Of a stretch of 25,708 bases of DNA, positions 16,290 to 23,519 are shown one piece after another. Position numbers and translations under genes: made by a program. The notes under the pieces are model-generated. The model was not told where the DNA came from. It saw only the letters and a list, made by a program, of their open reading frames with translations, and ran no database searches. Source of the stretch: Chitinophagaceae bacterium. GTDB lineage: Bacteria > Bacteroidota > Bacteroidia > Chitinophagales > Chitinophagaceae. Numbering within the stretch: the first letter of the stretch is position 1; each line of letters begins with the position of its first letter. Where the stretch lies: NCBI GenBank assembly GCA_025924755.1, contig JAICHT010000009.1, forward strand, positions 1 to 25,708, read 5' to 3'.

Positions 16290-16514
16290 ATGAGTATGAA
16301 AAAGATAGTAGCTGCTGCCTTCTTCATTTTGATTTTAAGTTGTACAGACAAAAACAACACAACTTCTTCAACAAATAAATATGCAGATACGGCTACAGCG
16401 GTTTATCAAACGGATAGTAATGTGCCCATAGATACGAACGATCATAATATTGGTAACGTATCTACCGAAACACTTGATTCTTCTACTGGTCCGCCAAAAA
16501 ACAAGCACCACTAA
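16290..16514 (+). CDS. Small lipoprotein of unknown function
   Basis: A 74-aa protein: a basic start (MSMKK), a hydrophobic core, and the lipobox LILSC with Cys18 as the likely lipid-anchored residue. The mature part is low in complexity and rich in T, S, N and D, with no recognisable domain. ATG codons at 16290 and 16296 are both possible starts. TGCATTTG about 20 bases upstream is a weak match to the -7 box. It converges on the CvpA-CAP gene with about 20 bases between the stops. Confidence 0.6.
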   Translation: MSMKKIVAAAFFILILSCTDKNNTTSSTNKYADTATAVYQTDSNVPIDTNDHNIGNVSTETLDSSTGPPKNKHH

Positions 16515-16535
16515 TAATACTGCAACTCACTTTAT

Positions 16536-17492
16536 TTAATTTCTGAATTCCTGGGAAATCATTAAACCAAAGATGCCGCCATCTAATATTCCTATACCTA
16601 CGCGGCCAAAAGCCGGTTGAAGAATATTGGCTCTATGGCCGGGAGAATTCATTAAACCCTGGTGGCAAATTAAAAGCGTTTGCCCTAAAGCCAGGTTTTC
16701 GCCGGCAGTTGTAAAACGTACACCTGCTTTTTTCATACGGTCGAACGGTGATTTTCCATCCGGCGTATAATGAGAAAAATAGCCGTTGGCAAACATATCT
16801 TCAGAATGTGCCCTTGCTACGGCAGTTAACTCCGGGTCGGATCTTAATAATGGCAAGGATCTTTTGCTGCGTTCTTCATTTAACAGTGCCAACATACGCA
16901 TTTCCAGATTGGCTCTTACTTTAGCATCTGTGATTTTAAAAGGAAGCTTTACGGTTTCATTTGATTTCGGCTCTACCGTTAATTTGCTTAAGGACCTATT
17001 AACCGCCGCATTAAAAATGGGAGAAAGTTTCTCATCCACCCAATCAGCCTTAGTGGCTAATTTATTAGCAATAACACTATTGCGGGTAGTATTAATTAAA
17101 GGGGAAAAAAGCGGCAATACCAATAAAAGCGAAGCTACTAAAGTGGCATAAATCACACCATTAACAAAACCGGGAATCAGTCCCAGCACCTTATTGATTT
17201 CGTTATAATGCGTTTCTTCTGGCATGATCTGCAGCAACTGGTTTGCTATGATAGAAAGAAGCATCCTTGCCACAAGTACGGTGAGGATAAAAGCTACCGG
17301 CAGTGTCCATACATTTAAAGATGGAATATGCTTATGAAGAAGTATGGCTACATACTGGTAGCCTAAAAACCCAATCAGCAAACTACCCAACCAAGTAATT
17401 AGTTGTAATAACCCCAATATAAAGCCTTTGTGCCAGCCATTCCATACGGAAAGAGCTATTATCAAAATCAATACAAGATCAATCCAATTCAT
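16536..17492 (-). CDS. CvpA-like membrane domain fused to a CAP (SCP/PR1) domain
   Basis: A 318-aa fusion. The N-terminal 135 residues match CvpA-family membrane proteins: IDLVLILIIALSVWNGWHKGFILGLLQLITW and four TM helices at about 3-21, 24-52, 63-88 and 107-130. After a linker (about 135-192) comes a CAP domain with ARAHSEDM at 227-233, FSHYTPDG at 239-246, GENLA at 264-268 and NSPGHRANIL at 282-291. His241 and His286 plus Glu231 and Glu265 form the usual CAP pocket. Bacterial CAP domains are mostly extracytoplasmic; four TM helices would put both ends on the same side. Function is unknown; envelope or cell-wall roles are plausible. Confidence 0.9.
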   Translation of the reverse strand: MNWIDLVLILIIALSVWNGWHKGFILGLLQLITWLGSLLIGFLGYQYVAILLHKHIPSLNVWTLPVAFILTVLVARMLLSIIANQLLQIMPEETHYNEINKVLGLIPGFVNGVIYATLVASLLLVLPLFSPLINTTRNSVIANKLATKADWVDEKLSPIFNAAVNRSLSKLTVEPKSNETVKLPFKITDAKVRANLEMRMLALLNEERSKRSLPLLRSDPELTAVARAHSEDMFANGYFSHYTPDGKSPFDRMKKAGVRFTTAGENLALGQTLLICHQGLMNSPGHRANILQPAFGRVGIGILDGGIFGLMISQEFRN

Positions 17493-17661
17493 ATATTATT
17501 TTAGGTGGGACTATTACAGAAACGCAAATAATATGCTATGAGTACCTTGTTTGAAGCGGAAAGAAAAATTTAGCTTATTCGAATGAATGAGGCAGGAAAC
17601 GTGCTATCCAATATCAATTGTTTTCTCTCTGTGAGAACCTAAAAGAAAATAAAAAAGGAAA

Positions 17662-18000
17662 TTAAAAATCCTCTTCAATATTGATTTTTGTAAGGAGGTT
17701 TTCCAGCGTAAGGTTATAATCAATTTCATCAATTACACCTTCTGCATACTGCTTGTTGAGTTGTTCGTAAGCTTTGGTGGCTTTGGCGGCATCGGCTAAA
17801 TGCGGATATTCATTGCCGATAGTACTATGAGGATGTAGGTAGAGATGGTCGTAAATAAGCTGCCGGACTTTTGCTTCTTCTTCTTTGGAAAGATTATCCC
17901 AACCTTCATCGGTTTTAACCTGAAAGACAAACAAACACCATTGGGCAATGAGCAGGATTGCTCCCATGGAAAGCAGCAGTATTAATATCCCATTTACCAT
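17662..18000 (-). CDS. Small single-pass membrane protein
   Basis: A 112-aa protein with one N-terminal TM helix (about 4-27, VNGILILLLSMGAILLIAQW) and a hydrophilic helical tail with many acidic residues. The tail includes LSKEEEAKVRQLIYDHLYLHPHS and a C-terminal NIEEDF. I chose the ATG at 18000, which sits directly before the TM helix. An in-frame TTG at 18051 would add 17 residues that look unlike a protein N-terminus. It is 169 bases upstream of the CvpA-CAP gene on the same strand. I do not recognise the family. Confidence 0.65.
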   Translation of the reverse strand: MVNGILILLLSMGAILLIAQWCLFVFQVKTDEGWDNLSKEEEAKVRQLIYDHLYLHPHSTIGNEYPHLADAAKATKAYEQLNKQYAEGVIDEIDYNLTLENLLTKINIEEDF

Positions 18001-18184
18001 TAAATAAAGGTTATTTGCACTAAGCAGTGACGCTGTGTCTAAATTACACAATTAATAAGAAATTACGTTCTGAAACTTTTAATGAGTAAAAATTCTGAAT
18101 GAAATTCCCTAACCACTTTTTAGCAGGTATGAATTAAAATGTCAAAGTTTACCGATTACATGAATTACATTCTGTAAGATTGCT

Positions 18185-18192
18185 TACTTTTG
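18185..18192 (+). promoter_or_regulatory. Possible -7 box (TACTTTTG)
   Basis: TACTTTTG fits TAnnTTTG and lies 133 bases upstream of the small gene at 18325 on the plus strand, within an otherwise empty 273-base intergenic stretch. No clear -33 element was seen. It would give a long leader. Confidence 0.3.
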
Positions 18193-18324
18193 ATGTGTGC
18201 AAAAGTTCGGCAATTAATGAGGAGAAAATGCGTTGTAATACATGATACAGATTGAAAGAAGAATGAATTTTGCTCTATAACTTTTGCTCAAAACTGCTAT
18301 TAATTCATTATTTAAACTACTACT

Positions 18325-18585
18325 TTGCAATTCACTAGAAATATAGCCTTTACCAAATTGGTGAAAACCGCCGGCAGGTTACGCGAATTTAATTTTAGAA
18401 GAACGGCTGCTACCGATGAGCCATTTTTTTATGTAGATGTTAGCGATGACAGGGGCAACCGTATTATTTTTAAAATGCAAAAAGAAGGAAATGGCAACTG
18501 GAGGATAACCGACGATCAGCTACCTCAATGGATTTCTTCGGTAGAGACCATCCTGAGCGAGCAGATTCAGGAAGAAATGAAGTAG
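18325..18585 (+). CDS. Small uncharacterised protein
   Basis: An 86-aa protein with an alternating pattern: a basic N-terminal part (AFTKLVKTAGRLREFNFRR), predicted beta strands (FFYVDVSDDRGNRIIFKMQ), an NWRITDDQLPQWI turn and a C-terminal helix. No signal or TM segment. No ATG precedes the conserved-looking part, so I take TTG at 18325 as the start; GTG at 18361 is the next alternative. The stop lies 3 bases from the end of the converging DlgD-like gene. Composition fits a real gene, but I do not recognise a family. Confidence 0.55.
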   Translation: MQFTRNIAFTKLVKTAGRLREFNFRRTAATDEPFFYVDVSDDRGNRIIFKMQKEGNGNWRITDDQLPQWISSVETILSEQIQEEMK

Positions 18586-18588
18586 AGC

Positions 18589-19572
18589 TTATAAATCCAG
18601 GAGCTGCTGCCAGATTTCGTCATTTACAGGTATTCCTTCCTTTTCATTTCTTTTTCGGGTAATCAGTGTATTTTCCCCGGGATATCGTATACTACCTTCC
18701 TTATCTATGGGCAGGCTGCTCTTGGTATATGTGATTATCTCCTCAATTATATCGGCTGCTATAGCGGCTGCCTCAATGCATATAAAAACCTGGGACAATC
18801 CGTATTCTACTTTATCGGCTGTTATCTTTGCTACCGACCGGCCTTTACTTAATGTAGTCACTAATACATCCAGCATAAATGATAAGGCAGAACCTTTCCA
18901 ATAACCAATAGGCAATATTCGTTTTGACTGGTAAATTTTTTCCGGAGAAGTAGTTAATACGCCTTCCTGAGTATATCCTCCCGCTATTGGCAATTCCTTT
19001 CCTTTTAACTCATACTCCTGAAGTTTGCCATAAGAAAATTGTGACATTGCCATATCCAATACCATATGACCCTCTTTTCTGGGAATTGCTATCACTAATG
19101 GATTGTTGCCCAGTCTTGGTTCGGTACCGCCCCAGGGTGGCATATTGGCAATGGTGTTTGTAAAGCAGATACCAATACACCCCGCTTCTGCCGCCTGCCA
19201 GCCATAGGTGCCACCGCGCATCCAGTGGTTGGTGTTTTTTAAGGCCACACATCCCATTGCATTTTCTTTTGCTAAAGCTATGGCTCTATTTATGGCTAAT
19301 TGCGCAGTATACATGCCTGGTGCCAAGTGGCCGTCCCAGTTTTCTATTACCCCGTTTTCATCAATCACCTCCGGACTGGCGTGTATATTAATTTTACCTT
19401 CTTTTACTAATTTTATAAAAGCAGGAAACCGGTTGACACCATGAGAATAAACCCCGTCCAGACTGTTCTCTGCAAAAATGCGGGCACAAACGGCTGCTCT
19501 GTCTTCAGAAAAGCCAATTTTAAGAAGTACCCTGTTAAATTGCTGGTTTAACTCATCAAATGATACATGCAT
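18589..19572 (-). CDS. dlgD: Ldh-family oxidoreductase, probable 2,3-diketo-L-gulonate reductase
   Basis: A 327-aa NAD(P)-dependent reductase of the malate/L-lactate dehydrogenase (YlbC/YiaK) family, which does not use a Rossmann fold. Long stretches match what I recall of E. coli YiaK (DlgD): YSHGVNRFP at 42-50 with catalytic His44, NHWMRGGTYGWQAAE from about 114, NMPPWGGTEPRLGNNPLVIAIP, and RILPIGYWKGSALSFMLD. YiaK reduces 2,3-diketo-L-gulonate to 3-keto-L-gulonate in L-ascorbate or pentose-acid use. None of the usual yia or ula partners is visible nearby, so the physiological substrate could be another 2-keto acid. Complete and with normal length. Confidence 0.88.
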   Translation of the reverse strand: MHVSFDELNQQFNRVLLKIGFSEDRAAVCARIFAENSLDGVYSHGVNRFPAFIKLVKEGKINIHASPEVIDENGVIENWDGHLAPGMYTAQLAINRAIALAKENAMGCVALKNTNHWMRGGTYGWQAAEAGCIGICFTNTIANMPPWGGTEPRLGNNPLVIAIPRKEGHMVLDMAMSQFSYGKLQEYELKGKELPIAGGYTQEGVLTTSPEKIYQSKRILPIGYWKGSALSFMLDVLVTTLSKGRSVAKITADKVEYGLSQVFICIEAAAIAADIIEEIITYTKSSLPIDKEGSIRYPGENTLITRKRNEKEGIPVNDEIWQQLLDL

Positions 19573-19660
19573 ATTATCACAAGTTATAGGTTTTGATTTT
19601 TAGTGAGGCTTTGTGTACGGAATTAAATTACAGATTCCTAAAGGAATAAGTATAAGAACA

Positions 19661-19687
19661 AAAAAGCCCCGGAAACCGGGGCTTTTA
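19661..19687 (-). terminator. Rho-independent terminator after the RRM protein gene
   Basis: Perfect 11-base arms AAAAGCCCCGG (19662-19672) and CCGGGGCTTTT (19676-19686) around a 3-base loop, followed on the minus strand by more T. It is 21 bases beyond the RRM stop. On the plus strand it could also act, more weakly. Confidence 0.88.
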
Positions 19688-19707
19688 AATGTTCAAGAGC
19701 AAATTTA

Positions 19708-20019
19708 TTAATAGCGGTTGTTATAACCACCACCGTTGCCGTTGCTTCTTGCAAAATTATTGCGAGGCTTGCGGTCTTCTCTTGGTTTAGCTTCCATTAC
19801 ACGAATGTTCCTGTTTTCTACAGTTGCATTGTCTAATTCTGCGATAGCCTTTTTAGCGGCATCATCATCTGACATTTCAACAAAACCAAATCCACGGGAT
19901 TTGCCTGTTTCTTTGTCTGTAATTACTTTGGCAGAAGATACTTCGCCATATTCAGCGAAAAATTCTTTTAAGTCTTCATCTTCTACGTTGAAGCTTAAAT
20001 TCGATACGTAAATGTTCAT
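19708..20019 (-). CDS. RRM-type RNA-binding protein
   Basis: A 103-aa single-RRM protein. RNP2 is IYVSNL at 3-8 and RNP1 is KSRGFGFV at 40-47, so both sets of aromatic RNA-stacking residues are present (Tyr4, Phe44, Phe46). The C-terminal tail of about 25 residues is rich in G, N and R (RSNGNGGGYNNRY), as in cold-inducible RNA-binding proteins of cyanobacteria and Bacteroidota. It probably acts as an RNA chaperone or post-transcriptional regulator in the cytosol. AGAAAGC lies just before the ATG. A long leader (about 120 bases) separates it from a good -7 box, which fits post-transcriptional control. Confidence 0.93.
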   Translation of the reverse strand: MNIYVSNLSFNVEDEDLKEFFAEYGEVSSAKVITDKETGKSRGFGFVEMSDDDAAKKAIAELDNATVENRNIRVMEAKPREDRKPRNNFARSNGNGGGYNNRY

Positions 20020-20074
20020 GCTTTCTTTTTGAAAAAAATTTAATTAAATAATCTGAGTCGAGGCAAGAAAGTTA

Positions 20075-20098
20075 AGAGAAACTAATAGCAGAGAAACT
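20075..20098 (-). repeat. Two copies of AGTTTCTCT in the RRM gene leader
   Basis: The minus strand carries AGTTTCTCT at 20098-20090 and again at 20083-20075, a spacing of 15 bases, within the predicted untranslated leader of the RRM gene. The leader is pyrimidine-rich around it. A possible protein- or RNA-binding site; function not shown. Confidence 0.4.
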
Positions 20099-20146
20099 TT
20101 AGCAGATTAATTGTCACTTACCAAATGCGATGCTCAAAATACGTAG

Positions 20147-20154
20147 CAAAGATA
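20147..20154 (-). promoter_or_regulatory. -7 promoter box (TATCTTTG) for the RRM gene
   Basis: TATCTTTG on the minus strand matches TAnnTTTG exactly. It lies 128 bases before the ATG, so the transcript would begin near 20140 with a leader of about 120 bases. TTTCG near 20174-20178 is a poor -33 match at about the right spacing. Confidence 0.55.
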
Positions 20155-20716
20155 TTAAAAGCGCACAAGTAAACGAAAAAAATACAAGAAAAATTTGTTA
20201 AGTAAAAGTAGTGTTCATATAGCTTTGAAAATTGCTAAAATATTTATTTTGCAACAAATCAATAAGGTTCAACAAATAATGCAAGTAGTCAATTTATTAA
20301 TCAAAAGTGGGATACTAATCTAATCCCTTTAATATCTATATACATATATAATTTTCAGATTAATGAAACAGCCATCTTCATTGTCTTATCTGCCAAAAGT
20401 TTAAATTCAACGAGCCATACTTTTGAAAAGTAGCGATGCTATTTCAGTTGCTATGCTTATCATTGTATTCCTGCTTCGTCATTAAGCTTTTATTAGCAGA
20501 TGCTGGTGCTAAATAATTTGCCAGGTTTGTTGAAGTGTTTACACATCCATCCTATCAATAAAGTAGTTGTTTTAAAGTAGTTGTTTTTAATGATATGAAA
20601 TCTAAAAAGTGCATATAAAAATTATGAGCACAGATTTTTAACAGCTAATGATTGTTGATTGCTGATTCTGAAATTTGTACTTTTTCGGACCGTTACATGT
20701 GCAAGCGAAGAGATGA
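20155..20716. other. AT-rich intergenic stretch without a convincing gene
   Basis: About 560 bases, strongly AT-rich. Short open frames exist but none has a plausible start, composition or motif. I see a 14-base tandem repeat at 20560-20587 and a small palindrome (ACTTTT, G, AAAAGT) at 20419-20431. An undetected small RNA is possible; nothing positive supports one. Confidence 0.5.
20560..20587. repeat. 14-base perfect tandem duplication
   Basis: AAAGTAGTTGTTTT occurs twice in direct succession (20560-20573 and 20574-20587). It lies in gene-free DNA and may be a simple replication-slippage product. Confidence 0.8.
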
Positions 20717-20941
20717 TTACATCTGGTTTTGTAGCTGATTATCTGTATCGGTTTCCTGCATATCACTAAGTTTTTGTACCAGCCTTCCCAAGTTTTCATC
20801 ACATTGAGGGCAATGAATTTCCTGTGCATCGGTTACCCCAAAAAAATCAACTATTACCGCACCAGACCCCATCCCTTCCCATCCACAATGGGGACATTTT
20901 ATATACTTATTGTCCAATTCTGATTCTGAGTATTCGTTCAT
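20717..20941 (-). CDS. Small zinc-ribbon protein
   Basis: A 74-aa acidic protein. KCPHCGWEG at 15-23 and HCPQCDENLG at 43-52 provide two CPxC pairs 24 residues apart, enough for one zinc-ribbon site. A short hydrophobic strand pair lies between them (GAVIVDFFGV), and the C-terminal tail is rich in Q, D and T. No TM or signal. Single-domain proteins of this size are often found in Bacteroidota, but I know of no function. AACCTTTG at 20974-20981, one base off the -7 consensus, lies 33 bases upstream. Confidence 0.65.
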   Translation of the reverse strand: MNEYSESELDNKYIKCPHCGWEGMGSGAVIVDFFGVTDAQEIHCPQCDENLGRLVQKLSDMQETDTDNQLQNQM

Positions 20942-21023
20942 ATTATAAAATTATTAATATATAATGAGAAATGCAAAGGTTTACATATCAAATTCTTTGT
21001 CGCTTTGAAGAACCTAAAATAAA

Positions 21024-21066
21024 ATAGTCTCTATAATAGTATGGCTGATACTATTATAAAGACTAT
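21024..21066 (-). terminator. Hairpin terminator after the DUF1080 gene
   Basis: Two 19-base arms (21024-21042 and 21048-21066) flank a 5-base loop. The one imperfect position is a G-U pair in the minus-strand transcript. TTTATTTT follows on that strand. The stem is AT-rich apart from its ends but long. It lies 17 bases beyond the DUF1080 stop. Confidence 0.7.
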
Positions 21067-21082
21067 ACGTAATTTTTTTGTG

Positions 21083-21859
21083 TTATAGAGGTCTTACCCA
21101 AATATTTCTGTAACTCAGCGGCTCACTTTTATCTCCATGTGCTTGCAGCTTAATAGGTGCGGGTCCATGTTTTTTATAGGAAGGCTGACCAATATATAAG
21201 GTCTGTCCTTTTAAAATTGTGTTGTTTTGAATCAATACACCATTTAAAAAAACAGTTACGCGGGCCGGGCTATCTACAGAGCCATCTCCTTTAAAACGGG
21301 GAGCCGTCCAAACCACATCATATACATTCCATGCTCCCGGCGGACGGTTAGCATTCACCAAAGGTGCAAATTGTTTGTAAATGCTGCCAGCCTGGCCGTT
21401 TACATAAGTAGCATTATTATAAGAATCCAACACCTGCAATTCGTAACCATCATCTCCCTTGCCCGTAGAAGCCAGGAATACACCACTATTACCACGAGCC
21501 TGACCAGTACCGGTAATATTTTCAGGTATGCGCCATTCAATATGCAACTGGTAATCTGTAAACGATTGTTTGGTCTGAATGTTTCCGGCTGTTTTATTAA
21601 CCGTCATTATTCCATTAGCCACCGTCCAGTCTGCGGGCTTGCTTGAGTCTTGCACCGATACCCACTGATTTAAATTAGTTCCATCAAATAAAACAACAGC
21701 ATCCGATGGAGGATCTGCATTGGTTTTTCCTGGTGTTACTACTTTAGGAACGGGTGTGTAAAACTCGGTATCTTCCGGCTTACCTTTTGGTTGTTGAGCA
21801 TAGGTCATAATTGCGCTTCCGGTAAATAAAGTGGAAAGTAAGAGGAGTTTGTATTTCAT
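21083..21859 (-). CDS. Exported DUF1080 (3-keto-disaccharide hydrolase-type) protein
   Basis: A 258-aa secreted protein with a clear signal peptide (MKYKLLLLSTLFTGSAIMTYA, cut before QQP). The DUF1080 jelly-roll begins at about 55 with VVLFDGTNLNQWVS. Other family markers are DYQLHIEWRIPE, ARGNSGVFLAS, GYELQVLDSYNN, GAWNVYDVVWTAPRF and the C-terminal YRNIWVRPL. Characterised members hydrolyse 3-keto-glucosides or bind glycans; here the substrate is unknown. The ATG at 21859 fits the signal peptide; an in-frame TTG at 21892 would put 11 extra residues ahead of it. No sugar oxidase or transporter lies nearby. Confidence 0.9.
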   Translation of the reverse strand: MKYKLLLLSTLFTGSAIMTYAQQPKGKPEDTEFYTPVPKVVTPGKTNADPPSDAVVLFDGTNLNQWVSVQDSSKPADWTVANGIMTVNKTAGNIQTKQSFTDYQLHIEWRIPENITGTGQARGNSGVFLASTGKGDDGYELQVLDSYNNATYVNGQAGSIYKQFAPLVNANRPPGAWNVYDVVWTAPRFKGDGSVDSPARVTVFLNGVLIQNNTILKGQTLYIGQPSYKKHGPAPIKLQAHGDKSEPLSYRNIWVRPL

Positions 21860-22011
21860 TAATATAAATTTAAAAATTGCTGGTAATATCAATATTGTTG
21901 TAAACAGAAACCAATTGATAGGCGAATAAGACTTTAAGTTATTGCTTTTAGTTTAAACTGAACCAAGTTTTTAAAAGTAAAACTTTATGGTACATTATTT
22001 ATACCTATCAA

Positions 22012-22926
22012 CTAACATTCCTTTGTAGCACAATCCACGCTATCTGTTTCTATTTCAATAGTGCTGTGATGAATATTGTGATGCTGCAGCTCATGTTTTA
22101 TTTCTTTTACTACTTTCATTTTATCAGTAAAACTTAGCTGATCGTTTAACACTACATGGGCAGTAAGTGCATTTTCTGTAGTGCTGAGCGGCCATATATG
22201 AACGTGGTGCACAGCTATAACGCTTTTCATATTTTCAATAACCATATTAATGGATTTTAACTCAATACCCGTAGGTACAGCATCCACCGCCATTTTAAAA
22301 CTATCCCGCAATAAAGACCAGGTGCCTATTAAGATAACAACCATTATCACCAGCCCTATCACCGGGTCCAACCAATACCATTGTGTATAAGATATAATGA
22401 TACCGGCTATTACTACGCCTAAAGAAACCAGTGCATCTGATAGTAAATGCAGATAAGCACTTTTTGCGTTCAGGTCTTTTTTCCGGCCTTTAAAAAATAA
22501 AAATGCAGAAACCGTATTAATTACAATACCCAGAGCAGCTACCCATGCAATTATATTTCCTTTTACCGCTTCAGGATGCGAAAGCCTGATAATGGATTCA
22601 TATCCTAATACGCCAATTGCAAAGAGCAAAATCACCGCATTCACAAATGCAGCCAACACGGTAGTTTTTTTATATCCGTAGGTAAACTCTTTAGTAGATC
22701 TTTTTTGTGCCAGGTTAAAGGCCAGCAAAGCAATTAAAAGACTGGCTATATCACCGGCATTATGGCCGGCATCGGTAAGTAATGCCATAGAATGATTGAT
22801 GATACCTGCAACAATTTCCGTTACTAAAAAAGCGACATTTAATAGAATGCCGATGACAAAAGCTTTTTTATTTGCAGATTGTATATCAACTGTATGCGAA
22901 TGATCGTGCGTATGATCGTGGCCCAT
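22012..22926 (-). CDS. Cation diffusion facilitator (CzcD/ZitB-type zinc efflux)
   Basis: A 304-aa proton-coupled exporter of divalent metals, most likely zinc, in the cytoplasmic membrane. A His-rich N-terminus (GHDHTHDHSH, 2-11) may collect metal. Six TM helices follow. The metal site in TM2 is TDAGHNAGD at 51-59 (His55, Asp59) and in TM5 HLLSD at 160-164 (His160, Asp164), the His/Asp pattern associated with Zn and Cd selectivity. The C-terminal cytosolic domain (about 205-300) contains HHVHIWPL and ends in a Cys-containing tail (DCATKEC). It is transcribed divergently from the Nudix gene. Confidence 0.95.
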   Translation of the reverse strand: MGHDHTHDHSHTVDIQSANKKAFVIGILLNVAFLVTEIVAGIINHSMALLTDAGHNAGDIASLLIALLAFNLAQKRSTKEFTYGYKKTTVLAAFVNAVILLFAIGVLGYESIIRLSHPEAVKGNIIAWVAALGIVINTVSAFLFFKGRKKDLNAKSAYLHLLSDALVSLGVVIAGIIISYTQWYWLDPVIGLVIMVVILIGTWSLLRDSFKMAVDAVPTGIELKSINMVIENMKSVIAVHHVHIWPLSTTENALTAHVVLNDQLSFTDKMKVVKEIKHELQHHNIHHSTIEIETDSVDCATKEC

Positions 22927-22951
22927 AATTTTGAAACAATGAATTATAGTT

Positions 22952-22959
22952 CAAAAATA
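22952..22959 (-). promoter_or_regulatory. -7 promoter box (TATTTTTG) for the cation efflux gene
   Basis: TATTTTTG on the minus strand fits TAnnTTTG and lies 26 bases before the ATG. A TTG 22 bases upstream is a possible -33 partner. No metal-responsive operator was recognised. Confidence 0.45.
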
Positions 22960-23032
22960 ACAATTACTCTATGCATATTTACAAGGTCAACTGATTACAG
23001 GGGGAATTTATGCCTTTCAAAACTAAATAACT

Positions 23033-23497
23033 ATGCGTAAAAGTGCTGGCATTTTAATGTATCGTATATCTAATACTTTTATAGAAGTGCTTCTTGTACA
23101 TCCTGGTGGTCCGTTCTGGACAAACAAAGATGCAGGTGCATGGTCTATTGTAAAAGGGGAATTTACAGATGAAGATCCTTTAGCTGCTGCTATACGAGAG
23201 TTTAAAGAAGAAACCGGGACTAATATATCAGGCAATTTTACAGAGTTGAAGCCAGTGAAACAAAAAGCAGGAAAGATAGTGTATGCCTGGGCAGTAGAAG
23301 GTAATATGGATGCCTCAACTATTCAATCAAATACTTTTAAAATACAATGGCCTCCAAAGTCCGGGCAATGGAAAACCTATGCAGAAGTTGACAAGGCCGG
23401 ATGGTTTTCTATAGAAGTAGCTAAAGAAAAAATCAATCCCGCACAAGCCGCATTTGTAGACGAGTTGGCGCAAAAGCTGGCCATGCAAAAATCATGA
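23033..23497 (+). CDS. Nudix hydrolase
   Basis: A 154-aa pyrophosphohydrolase. The Nudix helix region is GEFTDEDPLAAAIREFKEETGT at 42-63; REFKEETG (55-62) with Glu59 and Glu60 supplies the metal ligands. The loop between the first Gly and the first Glu is one residue shorter than the textbook motif. The start SAGILMYRI and the PGGPFW segment resemble the subgroup that acts on nucleotide polyphosphates such as diadenosine tetraphosphate, but the true substrate cannot be told. Cytosolic. It stands alone, with the desaturase gene converging 22 bases away. Confidence 0.9.
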   Translation: MRKSAGILMYRISNTFIEVLLVHPGGPFWTNKDAGAWSIVKGEFTDEDPLAAAIREFKEETGTNISGNFTELKPVKQKAGKIVYAWAVEGNMDASTIQSNTFKIQWPPKSGQWKTYAEVDKAGWFSIEVAKEKINPAQAAFVDELAQKLAMQKS

Positions 23498-23519
23498 TTA
23501 TCCAAAGCGAATTATATAT

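Noticed and set aside
18141..18250. Tiny open frames of 12 and 20 codons in the gap before 18325
   Set aside because: Too short, with no ribosome site or homology evidence.
20638..20829. 63-codon minus-strand frame overlapping the zinc-ribbon gene
   Set aside because: It overlaps in another frame a gene with clear CPxC motifs and has no motif of its own.
17637..21020. The word TTTTAGGTTCT shared by two distant 3' regions (near 17640 and 21010, minus strand)
   Set aside because: An 11-base match in AT-rich DNA is expected by chance in a window of this size.
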